Shown piece by piece: positions 33,949 through 43,100 of a DNA stretch of 64,000 nucleotides. Both the position numbers and the translations under genes were made by a program. Positions within the stretch are counted from its first letter, which is position 1. Each line of letters begins with the position of its first letter. This DNA is from Hyphobacterium marinum (GTDB lineage: Bacteria > Pseudomonadota > Alphaproteobacteria > Caulobacterales > Maricaulaceae). The notes under the pieces were generated by a model. It was not told where the DNA came from and made no database searches. It was given only the letters and a program-made list of their open reading frames with translations. The stretch covers positions 1-64,000 of the forward strand of contig NZ_JAZDRO010000006.1 of NCBI RefSeq assembly GCF_036330325.1. The letters are read 5' to 3'.

Positions 33949-35142
33949 TTACGCGGATGACGCCGACAGGCGGCCGATCATCTCGTCGGCCACGCGGCGG
34001 GCGCGTGCATCTATGTCGAGTGCCTCATCAAACGCAGAAAAACGTTTGGGAAGCGTTTCACGCCTGTCCATCGCGGAAAGAACGTCCTCAACCGTCCGCA
34101 CAATGTCAAGAAAACCGGTGCGTCCGGCGAGAAAGGCCGCCACGGCAACCTCGTTGGCGGCATTCAGGGCGGCGGTGGCCCCCTCCCCGTGTTCAAGCGC
34201 TTCGCGGGCCACCCGCAGCGCGGGAAAACGCTCCGGATCCGGCGTTTCAAAGTCCAGCCGCGACAGCCGCGCGAGATCGAGCCGTTCGGCTGGCGTTTCC
34301 ATCCGTTCTGGCCAGGCCAGGGTCGAGGCGATCGGGATGCGCATGTCCGGCGTGCCCAGCTGGGCGAGCACACTGCCGTCACCGTATTCGACAAGGCCGT
34401 GAACAATGGACTGGGGATGGACCACCACGTCGACTTTCGCTGGCGCCAGGTCGAAGAGACGGCAGGCCTCGATGACCTCCAGCCCCTTGTTCATCATCGT
34501 CGCCGAGTCGATACTGATCTTCTCACCCATTTCCCAGACGGGGTGAGCGAGCGCATCTCTACGGGTGACTCCGGCCATGCGGTCCGCCGGCCAGTCACGG
34601 AAAGGCCCACCTGAAGCGGTCAGCGTGATCCGGGAAACATGACCGCGATGCTCGTCCCGCAAGGCCTGGAAGATCGCATTGTGCTCGGAATCGACCGGCA
34701 GGACCGTCGCGCCGCGCGCTCGCGCGGTCTGCATGAACAGGTCACCGGAACAGACCAGGCATTCCTTGTTGGCGATGGCGAGGGCCGCCCCGGGACGAAG
34801 CGCGGCCGCACTGGCCATAAGCCCCGCCGAACCCACGATAGCCGCCATCACCCAGTCGGCATCCATGCCGGCCGCTTCGATCAGCGCATCCGGTCCGCAC
34901 GCGGTCCGCACGCTGGTGCCGGCCAGAGCGTCAGACAGCGCCGACCCGCACTGGGGATCAGCGGCGACGGCGATTTCAGGCGAAAACTCCCTCGCCAGGT
35001 CGGCCAGGCCCTCGACATTTCTGTGTGCCGTCAGCGCGACGATTTCGAATGTCCCCTGTGGGGCCCGCCGCACCAGGTCGAGCGTCGCAAGGCCCACCGA
35101 GCCTGTCGCTCCGAGCACGCTGATCCGACGCGGCGCGCTCAT
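33949..35142 (-). CDS. dxr: 1-deoxy-D-xylulose 5-phosphate reductoisomerase
   Basis: 397 residues. The NADPH-binding loop is LGATGSVGLATLDLVRR at the N-terminus, followed by ALANKECLVCSGDLFM-like and VLPVDSEHNAIFQAL (metal/substrate Asp-Ser-Glu), TASGGPFRDW and HPVWEMGEKISIDSATMMNKGLEVIEA, and the C-terminal helical domain. It is the second step of the MEP isoprenoid pathway, which feeds undecaprenyl phosphate made by UppS encoded two genes upstream. It overlaps cdsA by 4 bp (ATGA). Confidence 0.97.
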   Translation of the reverse strand: MSAPRRISVLGATGSVGLATLDLVRRAPQGTFEIVALTAHRNVEGLADLAREFSPEIAVAADPQCGSALSDALAGTSVRTACGPDALIEAAGMDADWVMAAIVGSAGLMASAAALRPGAALAIANKECLVCSGDLFMQTARARGATVLPVDSEHNAIFQALRDEHRGHVSRITLTASGGPFRDWPADRMAGVTRRDALAHPVWEMGEKISIDSATMMNKGLEVIEACRLFDLAPAKVDVVVHPQSIVHGLVEYGDGSVLAQLGTPDMRIPIASTLAWPERMETPAERLDLARLSRLDFETPDPERFPALRVAREALEHGEGATAALNAANEVAVAAFLAGRTGFLDIVRTVEDVLSAMDRRETLPKRFSAFDEALDIDARARRVADEMIGRLSASSA

Positions 35143-35960
35143 GACCAGACCTGCGGGACCAGCAGCTGGGACGCGAGCGCGACTGCGGTTGCCAGCATCA
35201 GCGCATCGACACGGTCGAGCACGCCGCCATGGCCGGGAATGATCTTGCCGGCATCTTTCACGCCAAAGCGGCGCTTTGCGAGCGACATCAGGAGGTCACC
35301 GAGGACCGAGGCCAGCGCGAGCACAGCGGCAAGGATGACCGCTTCAGGAAATGGCAGGCCGAAATAGCGGGCGTACAGCCCGCCGGCGAAGGTGCCAACG
35401 ACCATGGCCCCGGCAAAACCGGCCCATGTCTTGTTCGGGCTAACCCTGGGCCAGAGCTTGGGTCCGCCCAGCCAGGTTCCGGCAAAATAGGCGAAAATGT
35501 CCGCGCTCCAGACCACGCACATCAGGAAGCCGAGGCGCACGAGACCGTTGTCGCCCGCATCACGCATCCAGACCAGCGAGCAGGAGGTCAGCGCGACATA
35601 GAGTATGCCGGCCGGAGCGCGCCAGCGGCGGCGGACCGGGATGTCGCCCGCGAACGCCACGCCAATGGCACCTGCCAGGGGCCAGGCCGCTGCCCAGAAC
35701 AGGTCGCCATGGCCGACAAAGATCACTGCGCCGCTCGCCGCGACCGCCGCGACCGCATAGCTGCGGGTTGGCGCACCGCCATCGGCCATGCGCTGCCATT
35801 CCCAGGCCATGGCCGCCGCGAAGGCGGCCACGTAAGCGGTGAAGGCCTCCCCGCCCCTGACCAGAAGAAAGACGGAGACCGGAGCCAGGATGACGGCGGA
35901 AACGACTCGCGCGAGAAATGCCGGGTCGCGACGAATCAGGCGCTCAGGCGGCGCTGTCAT
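35139..35960 (-). CDS. cdsA: Phosphatidate cytidylyltransferase
   Basis: 273 residues, an integral membrane enzyme with about eight hydrophobic segments. The catalytic region SPNKTWAGFAGAMVVGTFAGGLYARYFGLP and the C-terminal signature VLGDLLMSLAKRRFGVKDAGKIIPGHGGVLDRVDAL (with the conserved acidic and lysine residues) are complete. It makes CDP-diacylglycerol from phosphatidic acid and CTP for phospholipid synthesis. Its start overlaps the uppS end by 17 bp and its stop overlaps dxr, so translation through uppS-cdsA-dxr is probably coupled. Confidence 0.96.
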   Translation of the reverse strand: MTAPPERLIRRDPAFLARVVSAVILAPVSVFLLVRGGEAFTAYVAAFAAAMAWEWQRMADGGAPTRSYAVAAVAASGAVIFVGHGDLFWAAAWPLAGAIGVAFAGDIPVRRRWRAPAGILYVALTSCSLVWMRDAGDNGLVRLGFLMCVVWSADIFAYFAGTWLGGPKLWPRVSPNKTWAGFAGAMVVGTFAGGLYARYFGLPFPEAVILAAVLALASVLGDLLMSLAKRRFGVKDAGKIIPGHGGVLDRVDALMLATAVALASQLLVPQVWS

Positions 35961-36678
35961 CCACGCCTCCGAACCGGCGCTGACGGCTGTGATATTCGTT
36001 CACGGCCGCCTGCAGATGACTGGCGTCGAAGTCGGGCCACAGAACATCGAGAAAGATCAGTTCGGCATAGGCCGCCTGCCAGATCAGGAAATTGCTGATC
36101 CGGCGCTCGCCGCTGGTCCGGATAACCAGGTCGGGATCGGGTATGCCGGTCGTGTCGAGAAATCCGGCGAACACGCCTTCGTCGATGGCGGTCGCATCCA
36201 CGTCGCCCGATTGCGCGGCCAGAGCCAGGCGGCGGGCCGCCCGGACAATCTCGTCGCGTCCGCCATAATTGAACGCGATCGTCAGATGGAAACCGGTATT
36301 GGCCTCGGTCCTTGTCTCGGCCCGCCCGATGATCTCGACGAGTTCCGGTTTCAGCCCCTCGCGGCGGCCGATGATCCGGATCCGCACATCCTCGCGCGCC
36401 AGTTTTTCTAGGTCCGCGTCGACGAAGCGCCGCATCAGGTCGAACAGCGCGTCGACCTCTTCCTCTGGCCGCCGCCAGTTCTCGGTCGAAAAGCCGAACA
36501 GGGTCAGATGCCGGATCCCCAGCTCGCCTGCCGCACGCACGGCACCGCGCACGGCGTCGACACCCTGCTTGTGCCCAAAGGCACGCGGACGCCCGCGGGC
36601 AGCCGCCCACCGTCCATTGCCGTCCATGATGATGGCGACATGGGCCGGTGTGGCCGTTTCGGTGTTCGGGGCGGGCAT
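35944..36678 (-). CDS. uppS: Isoprenyl (undecaprenyl) diphosphate synthase
   Basis: 244 residues, a cis-prenyltransferase. It has HVAIIMDGNGRWAAARG with the catalytic Asp19, FGHKQGVDAVRGAVRAAGELGIRHLTLFGFSTENWRRP and the C-terminal DLVIRTSGERRISNFLIWQAAYAELIF. It makes the C55 carrier lipid precursor for peptidoglycan and polysaccharide export from farnesyl diphosphate and IPP. It lies 34 bp downstream of frr and overlaps cdsA by 17 bp. Confidence 0.97.
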   Translation of the reverse strand: MPAPNTETATPAHVAIIMDGNGRWAAARGRPRAFGHKQGVDAVRGAVRAAGELGIRHLTLFGFSTENWRRPEEEVDALFDLMRRFVDADLEKLAREDVRIRIIGRREGLKPELVEIIGRAETRTEANTGFHLTIAFNYGGRDEIVRAARRLALAAQSGDVDATAIDEGVFAGFLDTTGIPDPDLVIRTSGERRISNFLIWQAAYAELIFLDVLWPDFDASHLQAAVNEYHSRQRRFGGVDDSAA

Positions 36679-36712
36679 GGGCGTCTCCTGATGGAGCCTT
36701 TAAAAACGGGCC

Positions 36713-37273
36713 CTAGACCTGCATGATTTCGTCTTGCTTGTGTTTCAGCGCAGCATCGACACTGGCCACGGCGTCGTCGGTCAGCTTCTGGACCTCATCG
36801 GCCCTGGACTTGTGTTCGTCTTCGCCGATATCGCCGTCCTTCTCCGCCTTCTTCAGGCTTTCCATACCGTCACGGCGGACATTGCGGATTGCGACGCGGG
36901 CATTCTCGGCAAAACCGCTGGCCGCCTTGGCCAGTTCGGCGCGGCGCTCCTCATTAAGCGGCGGAATTGGAATGCGCATCATCGCGCCTTCCACCACCGG
37001 GTTTACGCCGATGGGGGAATTCCGGATTGCCTTTTCGACGGCCGGCGCGAGGTTCTTGTCCCACACCTGGACCGTGATCATGCGCGGCTCGGGCACGGAA
37101 ATCGTCGCGACCTGGTTGATCGGCGTCACCGAGCCATAGGCATCGACCTTGATCGTGTCGACCAGGCTGGCGCTGGCGCGTCCGGTGCGCAGTCCGCCGA
37201 AATCCTTCTTCAGGGCCTCCACGGCACCGTCCATGCGCCGCTTCAGATCCTTCATATTGATATCACCGCTCAT
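36713..37273 (-). CDS. frr: Ribosome recycling factor
   Basis: 186 residues. It has the classic RRF sequence: MKDLKRRMDGAVEALKKDFGGLRTGRASASLVD, the PEPRMITVQVWDKNLAPAVEKAIRNSPIGVNP segment and the Arg-rich helix RRAELAKAASGFAENARVAIRNVRRDGMESLKKAEKDG. It forms a three-helix bundle with a small beta/alpha hinge domain. It splits post-termination ribosomes together with EF-G. It is placed between pyrH and uppS. Confidence 0.98.
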   Translation of the reverse strand: MSGDINMKDLKRRMDGAVEALKKDFGGLRTGRASASLVDTIKVDAYGSVTPINQVATISVPEPRMITVQVWDKNLAPAVEKAIRNSPIGVNPVVEGAMMRIPIPPLNEERRAELAKAASGFAENARVAIRNVRRDGMESLKKAEKDGDIGEDEHKSRADEVQKLTDDAVASVDAALKHKQDEIMQV

Positions 37274-37292
37274 GGAAGTCCGTCCTGATGTG

Positions 37293-38063
37293 TCAGTTAG
37301 CGTTTGCCGCGGGCCGCTGACCGATCACGGTGCAGACGCCCTGCCCCGACAGTACACGGGCGAGCCCGCCCTTGTCATGGATGCTGAAAACCACGATCGG
37401 GATGGCGTTCTCGCGCATCAGGGTCACGGCCGCCGCGTCCATCACCTTCAGATCGCGCGACAGTACTTCGAGATAGTCGAGCTGGTCATAGCGCTCCGCG
37501 TCCGGGTTCTTGCGCGGGTCGTCGGAATAAACCCCGTCGACCTGAGTGCCCTTGAAGAGCGCGTCACAGCCCATCTCGGCCGCCCGCAAGGCGGCAGCGG
37601 TATCGGTTGTGAAGAAGGGATTGCCCGTCCCGGCGGCGAAGATCACCACGCGGCCCTTTTCCATGTGCCGGATCGCCCGGCGGCGGATATAGGGCTCGCA
37701 GATCGAGGTCATGGGAATAGCGGACTGGACGCGGGTCTGGACGCCGATGCGCTCGAGCGCTGTCTGCATGCCGAGCGCGTTCATCACGGTCGCCAGCATG
37801 CCCATATAGTCGGCCGCGGCGCGGTCCATGCCCTTGGCGGCTGCTGACAGCCCGCGAAAGATGTTGCCGCCGCCAATGACAAGGCAGACTTCAACACCGG
37901 AATTGACGGCTTGCTTGACCTCGCTCGCGACGCGCTCGGCGGTCTTGAGGTCAATGCCATAATTCTGATCGCCCATAAGGGCTTCGCCGGATATCTTCAA
38001 CAAGACCCGCTTGTAGACGGGCGGCGGAAGATCGGCGGGAGTATCGGTCACTGAATCGGTCAC
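37293..38063 (-). CDS. pyrH: Uridylate kinase
   Basis: About 256 residues from a GTG at 38063; another GTG at 38051 is also possible, and neither has a convincing Shine-Dalgarno sequence. The amino-acid-kinase fold has YKRVLLKISGEALMG, VCLVIGGGNIFRGLSAAAKGMDRAAADYMGMLATVMNALGMQ, VIFAAGTGNPFFTTDTAAALRAAEMGCDALFKGTQVDGVYSDDP and the C-terminal PIVVFSIHDKGGLARVL. It phosphorylates UMP to UDP and is GTP-activated and UTP-inhibited in most bacteria. It lies between tsf and frr, the usual order. Confidence 0.96.
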   Translation of the reverse strand: MTDSVTDTPADLPPPVYKRVLLKISGEALMGDQNYGIDLKTAERVASEVKQAVNSGVEVCLVIGGGNIFRGLSAAAKGMDRAAADYMGMLATVMNALGMQTALERIGVQTRVQSAIPMTSICEPYIRRRAIRHMEKGRVVIFAAGTGNPFFTTDTAAALRAAEMGCDALFKGTQVDGVYSDDPRKNPDAERYDQLDYLEVLSRDLKVMDAAAVTLMRENAIPIVVFSIHDKGGLARVLSGQGVCTVIGQRPAANAN

Positions 38064-38124
38064 GAGACGGACACTAGACGAAGCGTGCCGGGGCGGAAAC
38101 GCCCCGGCACCAGGAAAATCATCG

Positions 38125-39072
38125 TCAGCCCTTGCCGGACATCGCCGCGACTTCGGCGGCGAAGTCGTCAGACTTTTTCTCGACACCTTCACCGAGCGCC
38201 ATCCGGGCAAAGCCCGTAATGGTGATCGGGGCACCGACATCGCCCTCGGCATTCTTCAGGAATTGCTCGACCGTGTTGTCCGGGTCCATCACGAAGACCT
38301 GCTTCATCAGCACGACTTCCTCGTAGAACTTGCGGATACGGCCTTCGACCATCTTCTCGATGATCGCTTCCGGCTTGCCGGATTCGCGGGCCTGTTCGGA
38401 CAGGACAGTACGTTCCTTGTCCACTTCGGCCGGATCCAGGTCGGACACGTCGACCGACAGCGCCACGGCCGGGGAGCCGGCTGCGACATGCATGGCCAGC
38501 TTGCGGCCGATTTCGGCCAGCTTGGCCTTGTCGCCGTCCGACTTCAGACCGACGAGCACGCCAATCTTGCCAAGGTCTTCGCCCGCCGCGTTGTGGACAT
38601 AGGTCGCCACGACGCCGGGATCGGCCTCGATCGTGGTCGCGCGGCGCAAATTCATGTTCTCGCCGATCTTGGCGATAAGGTTGGTCAGCGCTTCGTCGAC
38701 CGTCTCGCCGGACGCCATTTTCGACGTCTTGATCGCCGCGACATCGCCCCTGGCCGGGATCGCCAGGCCGGCGATTTCCTTGACCGTGGCCATGAACAGC
38801 TCGTTGCGGGCGACGAAGTCGGTTTCCGCGTTCACTTCAACCGCCGCGCCGATCATGCCGTTGCCGGATTCGGCAACCGCCACGCCAACGAGGCCGTCGG
38901 AGGCGACGCGGTCGGCCTTCTTGGCCGCTTTCGACAGGCCCTTGGTGCGCAGCCAGTCGACGGCCGCTTCCAGGTCGCCGCCGGTTTCGCTCAGCGCCTT
39001 CTTGCAATCCATCATGCCCGCGCCGGTCTTGTCGCGCAGTTCCTTGACGAGGGCCGCTGTGATCTCAGCCAT
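38125..39072 (-). CDS. tsf: Translation elongation factor Ts
   Basis: 315 residues from the ATG at 39072, which has AGGAG 8 nt upstream. The N-terminal UBA-like domain MAEITAALVKELRDKTGAGMMDCKKALSETGGDLEAAVDWLRTKG is followed by the conserved NAETDFVARNELF (TDFVARN core motif binding EF-Tu) and the coiled-coil/C-terminal core, e.g. RKFYEEVVLMKQVFVMDPDNTVEQFL. It is the guanine nucleotide exchange factor for EF-Tu. It lies 57 bp downstream of rpsB in the same operon. Confidence 0.98.
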   Translation of the reverse strand: MAEITAALVKELRDKTGAGMMDCKKALSETGGDLEAAVDWLRTKGLSKAAKKADRVASDGLVGVAVAESGNGMIGAAVEVNAETDFVARNELFMATVKEIAGLAIPARGDVAAIKTSKMASGETVDEALTNLIAKIGENMNLRRATTIEADPGVVATYVHNAAGEDLGKIGVLVGLKSDGDKAKLAEIGRKLAMHVAAGSPAVALSVDVSDLDPAEVDKERTVLSEQARESGKPEAIIEKMVEGRIRKFYEEVVLMKQVFVMDPDNTVEQFLKNAEGDVGAPITITGFARMALGEGVEKKSDDFAAEVAAMSGKG

Positions 39073-39129
39073 CGGTTTCACTCCTGATCCGTGATCGTTC
39101 TATACGTAATGTGTGACAGAAGGTGGCGG

Positions 39130-39987
39130 TTAGCCGGCCTTCTCTTCGCTCTCGTCCTTGGCGTCCGCACCCGCGTCGGCGTCCGCCGGGGCGTCTTCAG
39201 CCGCAGCCGCATCCTCGGCAGCCGGCTCGGCTTCGTTCAACGCGATTTCGACGGGCTCTTCGGCCGCACCGAGATCCACGCCGAGATCAGCCGCGCCTTC
39301 GGTGATGCCGTCGAGCACCGCATCGGCCACCAGTTCGCAATAGAGCGAGATGGCGCGCGATGCATCGTCATTGCCCGGGATCGGGAAGTTGATCGGATCG
39401 GGGTCGCAATTGGTGTCGACAACCGCCACGACCGGGATACCCAGCTTGCGGGCTTCCTGGACGGCGATCGCTTCCTTGTTGGTATCGATCACGAACATCA
39501 GGTCGGGAATGCCGCCCATGTCCTTGATACCACCGAGCGACAGCTCAAGCTTGTCGCGCTCGCGGGTCAGGTTCAGCAGTTCCTTCTTGGTGAAGCCGGA
39601 GGATTCCTGAGAGCCGTCAAGCAGCGTTTCGAGTTCGCGCAGGCGCGAGATCGAGTGAGAGATGGTGCGCCAGTTGGTCAGCGTACCGCCGAGCCAGCGG
39701 TGGTTCACATAGTACTGGGCGCAGCGCTTCGCGGCCTGGGCAACTGGCTCGGAGGCCTGGTGCTTGGTGCCGACGAAGAGGATGCGGCCACCGCCAGCCG
39801 CCGCCTGGCGGACCTGGACGAGCGCCTGGTGCAGCAGCGGGACCGTCTGGGACAGGTCGATGATGTGGATGTTGGACCGTTCGCCGAAGATGAATTCCTT
39901 CATCTTGGGATTCCAGCGGTGGGTCTGGTGTCCGAAGTGCGCGCCCGCTTCGAGGAGTTGGCGCATGGAAAAATCAGGCAGTGCCAT
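39130..39987 (-). CDS. rpsB: 30S ribosomal protein S2
   Basis: 285 residues from the ATG at 39987 (MALPDFSMRQLLEAGAHFGHQTHRWNPKM), with AAAGGAAA just upstream. The S2 core includes HIIDLSQTVPLLHQAL, NHRWLGGTLTNWRTI and PDLMFVIDTNKEAIAVQEARKLGIPVVAVVDTNCDPD. The last 45 or so residues form an Ala/Asp/Glu-rich acidic tail, a feature common in alphaproteobacterial S2. It is the first gene of the long rpsB-lpxB cluster. The promoter at 40115-40143 and a roughly 120-nt leader suggest autoregulation is possible. Confidence 0.97.
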   Translation of the reverse strand: MALPDFSMRQLLEAGAHFGHQTHRWNPKMKEFIFGERSNIHIIDLSQTVPLLHQALVQVRQAAAGGGRILFVGTKHQASEPVAQAAKRCAQYYVNHRWLGGTLTNWRTISHSISRLRELETLLDGSQESSGFTKKELLNLTRERDKLELSLGGIKDMGGIPDLMFVIDTNKEAIAVQEARKLGIPVVAVVDTNCDPDPINFPIPGNDDASRAISLYCELVADAVLDGITEGAADLGVDLGAAEEPVEIALNEAEPAAEDAAAAEDAPADADAGADAKDESEEKAG

Positions 39988-40114
39988 CGTGCAGTTTCCT
40001 TTGTTCCGGTTGGCCTCCGCAGGACGGAGCCGCCGCCTCTTTTCCAGTTGAGACGGACGACACCGGAAACGACGACCAGATGGCCGCCGATGCCCCGCGT
40101 GCGTGATGGCGCGG

Positions 40115-40143
40115 CTTATATGGCCGGAATACCCATTGCGCAA
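40115..40143 (-). promoter_or_regulatory. Candidate promoter of the rpsB-tsf cluster
   Basis: Minus strand TTGCGC (40143-40138), 17-nt spacer, TATAAG (40120-40115; five of six match the -10 consensus). It predicts a leader of about 120 nt before rpsB. The same -35 hexamer and spacing occur at rpmF. Confidence 0.6.
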
Positions 40144-40171
40144 GGCCTGATGGCGGTAAGCGGGCCGGGTG

Positions 40172-43100
40172 TCAGAGCGGTTCGACGCTTTCCACGCCGC
40201 GCACCGATTTCAGGGCGGCCTGGACCGCCTGGCTGCAGGGGATCTTGCCCGGCAGGCGCAGAACAGCCTCTCGCCCGCCGCCGATACCCATGACGAGGCG
40301 GACTTCGCCGCCCCCGCCCTGCCCGCCACCGATGGATGCGGCGCGTTGCAAGCGGCTGCGTACGCCTTCGAGCGCCGCGCGGTCGAGTCGGATGGTCAAA
40401 CCGTCCGCGGCCGGGGCGGCATCGAGCACCTCGACCGAATCCGCGAAGAAGCGCAATTGCTCTTCCTTGTCGTCCACCCGAACCGCCACAAGCACGGCCG
40501 CGCCCGTCTCCAGCGCATCACGGGAGGAGCGCAGGAGTTCGGGCGGGATGAGTGCGTCATACTCGCCGGTAGGGTCAGAAAGAGAGAGCCAAGCAAAGCG
40601 TTCGCCGGACTTGGCCGAAACCCGTTCCTGGCGGCGGCGGACCATGCCGGCCATGCGCAGGGCCGTCGCCCCTTCGGCCACGCGGGCCGGGGCATCGGCG
40701 AGGAAGACCACGCCGCGGGCCGCCAGCGCGCTCGAGAGATCATCGAGCGGGTGACCGGACAGGTAAAAGCCGATGGCCGCCAGTTCCTCATCGAGGCGTT
40801 GAGTCCCCGTCCAGGGGTCAGCCTCGGGCAGGGGCGGACGGGCCAACCCGCCCTCGTCTGCCGGCCCTGCACCGAAAAGGCTGGCTTGCGCACTTTCGCG
40901 TTCGTCGGCGGCGCGCGTTGCCATGGCGGCGAGAATGGGCGCGGCAGCGAATGCCTTGGCGCGATCAGGCTCCAGGCAATCCAGCGCCCCGGCGCGTGCA
41001 AGATTTTCCAGCGTGCGGCGATTGACCTGTTTGGGGTCCACGCGTTCGGCAAAGTCATAGAGGTCCGCGAAGGGTCCGTTGGCCTCGCGCTCGGCGACGA
41101 CATGTTCCATCGCGGTCAGCGAGACATTGCGGATCGCGCCGAGCGCATAGAGCACCGCCCCGCCCTCCACCGAGAAATCGGCGCGAGAGCGGTTCACGTC
41201 CGGAGCGAGGACCGGCACGTCCATCTTGCGCGCTTCCTGGAAGAAGACCGCAAGCTTGTCGAAATTGTTCCGGTCGAGGCTCATCAGCGCGGCGAGGAAT
41301 TCGACCGGGTGATGGGCTTTCAGATAGCCGGTGCGATAGGCGATGGCGGCATAGGCGGCCGCGTGGCTCTTGTTGAAACCGTAGCCGGCAAATTCGTTGA
41401 CCAGTTCGAAGATGTAGGCTGCCTTGCCTTCGGCCACGCCCTTCTCGCGCGCACCCTCGATGAAACGCGAGCGCTGGCGGTCCATCTCCTCTTTTTTCTT
41501 CTTGCCCATGGCGCGGCGCAGAAGGTCGGCCTCGCCGAGCGAGTAACCGGACAGGATCTGGGCGATCTGCATCACCTGTTCCTGATAGATGATGACGCCG
41601 TGCGTCTCCTTCAGGACAGGTTCGAGATCAGGGTGCAGGAAATCGACATCGGCCCGGCCAAATTTCCGGTCGACATAAACGTCGATATTCTTCATCGGGC
41701 CGGGACGGTAGAGCGAGATGAGCGCGATCAGGTCCTCGATCTTGTCCGGCTTCATTTTTTTCAGCGTGTCGCGCATGCCGGTGGATTCCATCTGGAACAC
41801 ACCAATGCCCGCGCCCGTCGCCAGCAGCTCGTAAACGGCCGCGTCGTCGTAATCCGCCGCCTCGATGTCGGGTGGCTCGCCCCCGCCCTTGCGGATATAA
41901 TCGAGCGTGCGCGCGATGACGGTCAGCGTCTTCAGCCCGAGGAAGTCGAACTTCACCAGGCCCGCCGGCTCGACCCATTTCATGTTGAACTGGGTGGCCG
42001 GGACGTCCGAGCGTGGATCGCGGTAGAGCGGGGTGAGTTCAACCAGCGACCGGTCGCCGATGACAACACCGGCGGCGTGGGTCGAGGCGTTGCGGTAGAG
42101 CCCCTCGAGTTTCAGCGCGGTCTGAAGGAGCTTGGCAACCGCCGGGTCCTCGTCCCGCATCTGCTGCAGGCGCGGTTCACCTTCGATGGCCTGGGCCAGC
42201 GTGACGGGATTGGCGGGGTTGGCCGGAACCAGCTTGGCAATCTTGTCGACAAGACCGAGCGGCAGCTGGATGACGCGTCCGACATCGCGCACGACGGCGC
42301 GCGCCTGGAGCGTGCCAAAGGTTATGATCTGGGCGACGTGGTCGCTGCCATAGCGTTCCTGCACATAGCGGATCACCTCGCCCCGGCGTTCCTGGCAGAA
42401 GTCGATGTCGAAGTCGGGCATCGACACCCGCTCCGGATTGAGAAAGCGTTCAAACAGCAGGCCGAACCGCAGCGGGTCCAAATCCGTGATGGTCAACGCC
42501 CAGGCGACAACCGAACCCGCACCTGACCCCCGGCCCGGGCCGACCGGGATGTCCCGGTCCTTCGCCCATTTGATGAAGTCCGAAACGATCAGGAAATAAC
42601 CCGGGAATCCCATCTGGGCGATGATCTTCAGCTCGAAGTCGAGCCGCTCGAAATATTCGGACTCGGGCGCTGCCGGTTCGACGGCCTTGAGGCGTTCGGT
42701 CAGCCCCGCCCTCGCCTGGGCGGCGAGTTCCTCGGCTTCGTCACGGCCATCGGCGGTCTCGAACCGCGGCAGTAGCGGCGGGCTGGTCTTGGGACGGAAA
42801 TGACAACGGCGGGCGATATCGACCGTGTTGGCGAGCGCTTCGGGCAGATCGGAGAAACGGGATTCCATTTCCTCCGCACTCGCGAAGTGATGGTCGGGCG
42901 TGACCCGGCGGCGGTCCTCGACCGAGAGATAGGAGCTCTGCGATATGCACAGCAGCGCGTCATGTGCGGCATGCATGTCAGGATGCGGGAAGAAGGCTTC
43001 ATTGGTTGCGACCAGCGGCAGGCCCCGGTCATAGGCGGCATCAACGAGCCAGTTTTCGGCCTGTAATTCCTCGCGGCGGCCGTGGCGCTGAAGCTCGACA

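Noticed and set aside
40169..42526. Plus-strand open frame of nearly 800 codons opposite dnaE
   Set aside because: Mirror frame of dnaE; the Arg/His/Gly-rich translation is typical of antisense GC-rich DNA and there is no ribosome-binding site.
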